Assembly: GCF_004364775.1 (NCBI RefSeq)
Contig: NZ_SOAL01000012.1
Span: forward strand, 62,001-126,000
DNA length: 64,000 bases
From: Comamonas sp. JUb58
Lineage (GTDB): Bacteria; Pseudomonadota; Gammaproteobacteria; Burkholderiales; Burkholderiaceae_C
Reading direction: 5' to 3'
Below, one piece after another: positions 63,500 to 64,000 of the stretch (position 1 is the stretch's first letter; the number at the start of each line of letters is the position of its first letter). Under the pieces are notes generated by a model. It made no database searches. It worked only from the letters and a program-made list of their open reading frames with translations, and was not told the DNA's origin. A program made the position numbers and the translations under genes.

Positions 63500-63514
63500 G
63501 ATATATCATATATC
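63500..63514. promoter_or_regulatory. Perfect 7-1-7 palindrome upstream of the Liv-type cluster
   Basis: GATATAT-C-ATATATC at 63500-63514 is a perfect inverted repeat in the 160-base gap between the GMC oxidoreductase gene and the binding-protein gene, about 53 bases before the latter's start. The size suits a dimeric regulator (GntR- or TetR-type); no regulator gene of the cluster is in the window. Confidence 0.45.
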
Positions 63515-63607
63515 TTCACAAACGCGATTTTAGTGGCCTAAGGCACGGCACCCATTGGTAGTTTCCCTTTAAAGCCAGATCAAGATACGCAGGCAGCCGA
63601 CATATGC

Positions 63608-64000
63608 TCAAGCGGCCTGTACAGCATCCTCCAGCATCAAGGCGGCACCTCTTTCGGCCACCATCATCACGGCAGCCTGCGTGTTGCCCGACACCATGCG
63701 CGGCATCACGGATGCATCAATCACCCGCAAGCCCTGTACACCTCGCACGCGCAAACGCGGGTCGGTCACTGCTGCTGCATCGGCCCCCATACGGCAGGTG
63801 CCAATGGGGTGGTAGATGGTTTGGCCGTTGTGGCGCGCAAAGTCCAGCCATTCCTCATCGCTTTGCACCTGCTCACCGGGGCTGAGCTCCGATTCCACAT
63901 AGTGCTGCATGGCAGGCTGCTGCACGATACGCCGCGCCACCCGCATGCCCCCAATCAGGCTGTCGCGATCCACCTGCGCGCTCAACAAGTTGGGGCGTAT
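63608..64000 (-). CDS. GMC-family oxidoreductase, C-terminal part
   Basis: The last about 130 residues of a glucose-methanol-choline oxidoreductase; the gene runs off the right edge, so its N-terminal FAD domain is outside the window. Visible signatures are YHPIGTCRMG (catalytic His), DPRLRVRGVQGLRVIDASVMP and SGNTQAAVMMVAERGA (the conserved Asn), which close the FAD-binding and substrate domains. GMC enzymes oxidise alcohols to aldehydes or ketones; choline dehydrogenase and long-chain or cyclic alcohol dehydrogenases are the closest types. It precedes the Liv-type cluster on the same strand, suggesting a role in the same pathway. Confidence 0.9.
   Translation of the reverse strand: MRPNLLSAQVDRDSLIGGMRVARRIVQQPAMQHYVESELSPGEQVQSDEEWLDFARHNGQTIYHPIGTCRMGADAAAVTDPRLRVRGVQGLRVIDASVMPRMVSGNTQAAVMMVAERGAALMLEDAVQAA

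Overview
This window is chromosomal DNA of a high-GC Betaproteobacterium, most likely a member of the Burkholderiales near Comamonas or Delftia (Comamonadaceae). The grounds are two orphan Bug/TctC-type binding proteins, a DUF1631 protein, a classical fused AAK-GNAT ArgA, a fused LivM-LivG transporter protein, and housekeeping genes typical of that group. This is inference from gene content; no rRNA is present to settle it. No phage, insertion sequence or CRISPR array was seen.

Layout. 1-5.3 kb: end of dapE, prmB, a ferritin-like protein, an ABC-F protein (YheS type), a cupin and a small membrane protein. 5.4-11.4 kb: an acyl-CoA ligase and an unknown HExxH protein on the minus strand, then a plus-strand uptake cassette (binding protein, ATPase, permease) ending in a RutB-like isochorismatase hydrolase. 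11.4-19.8 kb: hrpA, a GRDP-like membrane protein, a flavin reductase, a Bug protein and argA. 19.8-22.4 kb: a class A beta-lactamase diverging from an AmpR-like regulator, then a DUF3617 lipoprotein. 22.6-26.2 kb: a TrhO-GST fusion, folA and a metallophosphoesterase. 26.2-31.9 kb: a TetR regulator, an MFS transporter and a TonB receptor on the minus strand, facing a second MFS gene across a long palindrome. 31.9-35.5 kb: a GlcG/HbpS protein, rlmD, a divergent HxlR/SnoaL pair and a small exported protein. 35.6-35.75 kb: a strong Fur box followed by a structured, terminator-ended stretch read here as a candidate iron-regulated small RNA. 35.9-45.5 kb: recC-recB-recD as one overlapping unit. 45.7-53.9 kb: a Bug protein, a DUF1631 protein, ettA, an RhlE-type helicase and an exonuclease/endonuclease/phosphatase-family protein. 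54.2-56.4 kb: an M14 lipoprotein peptidase and tRNA-Arg(TCT). 56.9-64 kb: a minus-strand catabolic/transport cluster (GMC oxidoreductase, Liv-type ABC transporter, quinone oxidoreductase, SDR).

How parts work together. RecBCD genes overlap by 4 bases and are probably translationally coupled. The TetR module shows a related half-site (CTGATC-N2-TTGGT) both upstream of tetR and in the palindrome between the TonB receptor and the facing MFS gene, which suggests one regulator for the whole module. The beta-lactamase and its LysR-type regulator share a 105-115 bp intergenic region with an AAATTTA-containing palindrome like known AmpR sites. The last cluster looks like uptake of a small acid or alcohol through a Liv-type ABC system, followed by oxidation by GMC, SDR and MDR-type enzymes.

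The most interesting items are the candidate Fur-regulated sRNA (35645-35754), the TetR/TonB/MFS module with its shared operator, the TrhO-glutathione-transferase fusion, and the AmpR-linked class A beta-lactamase with Ser at the usual Asn170 position.
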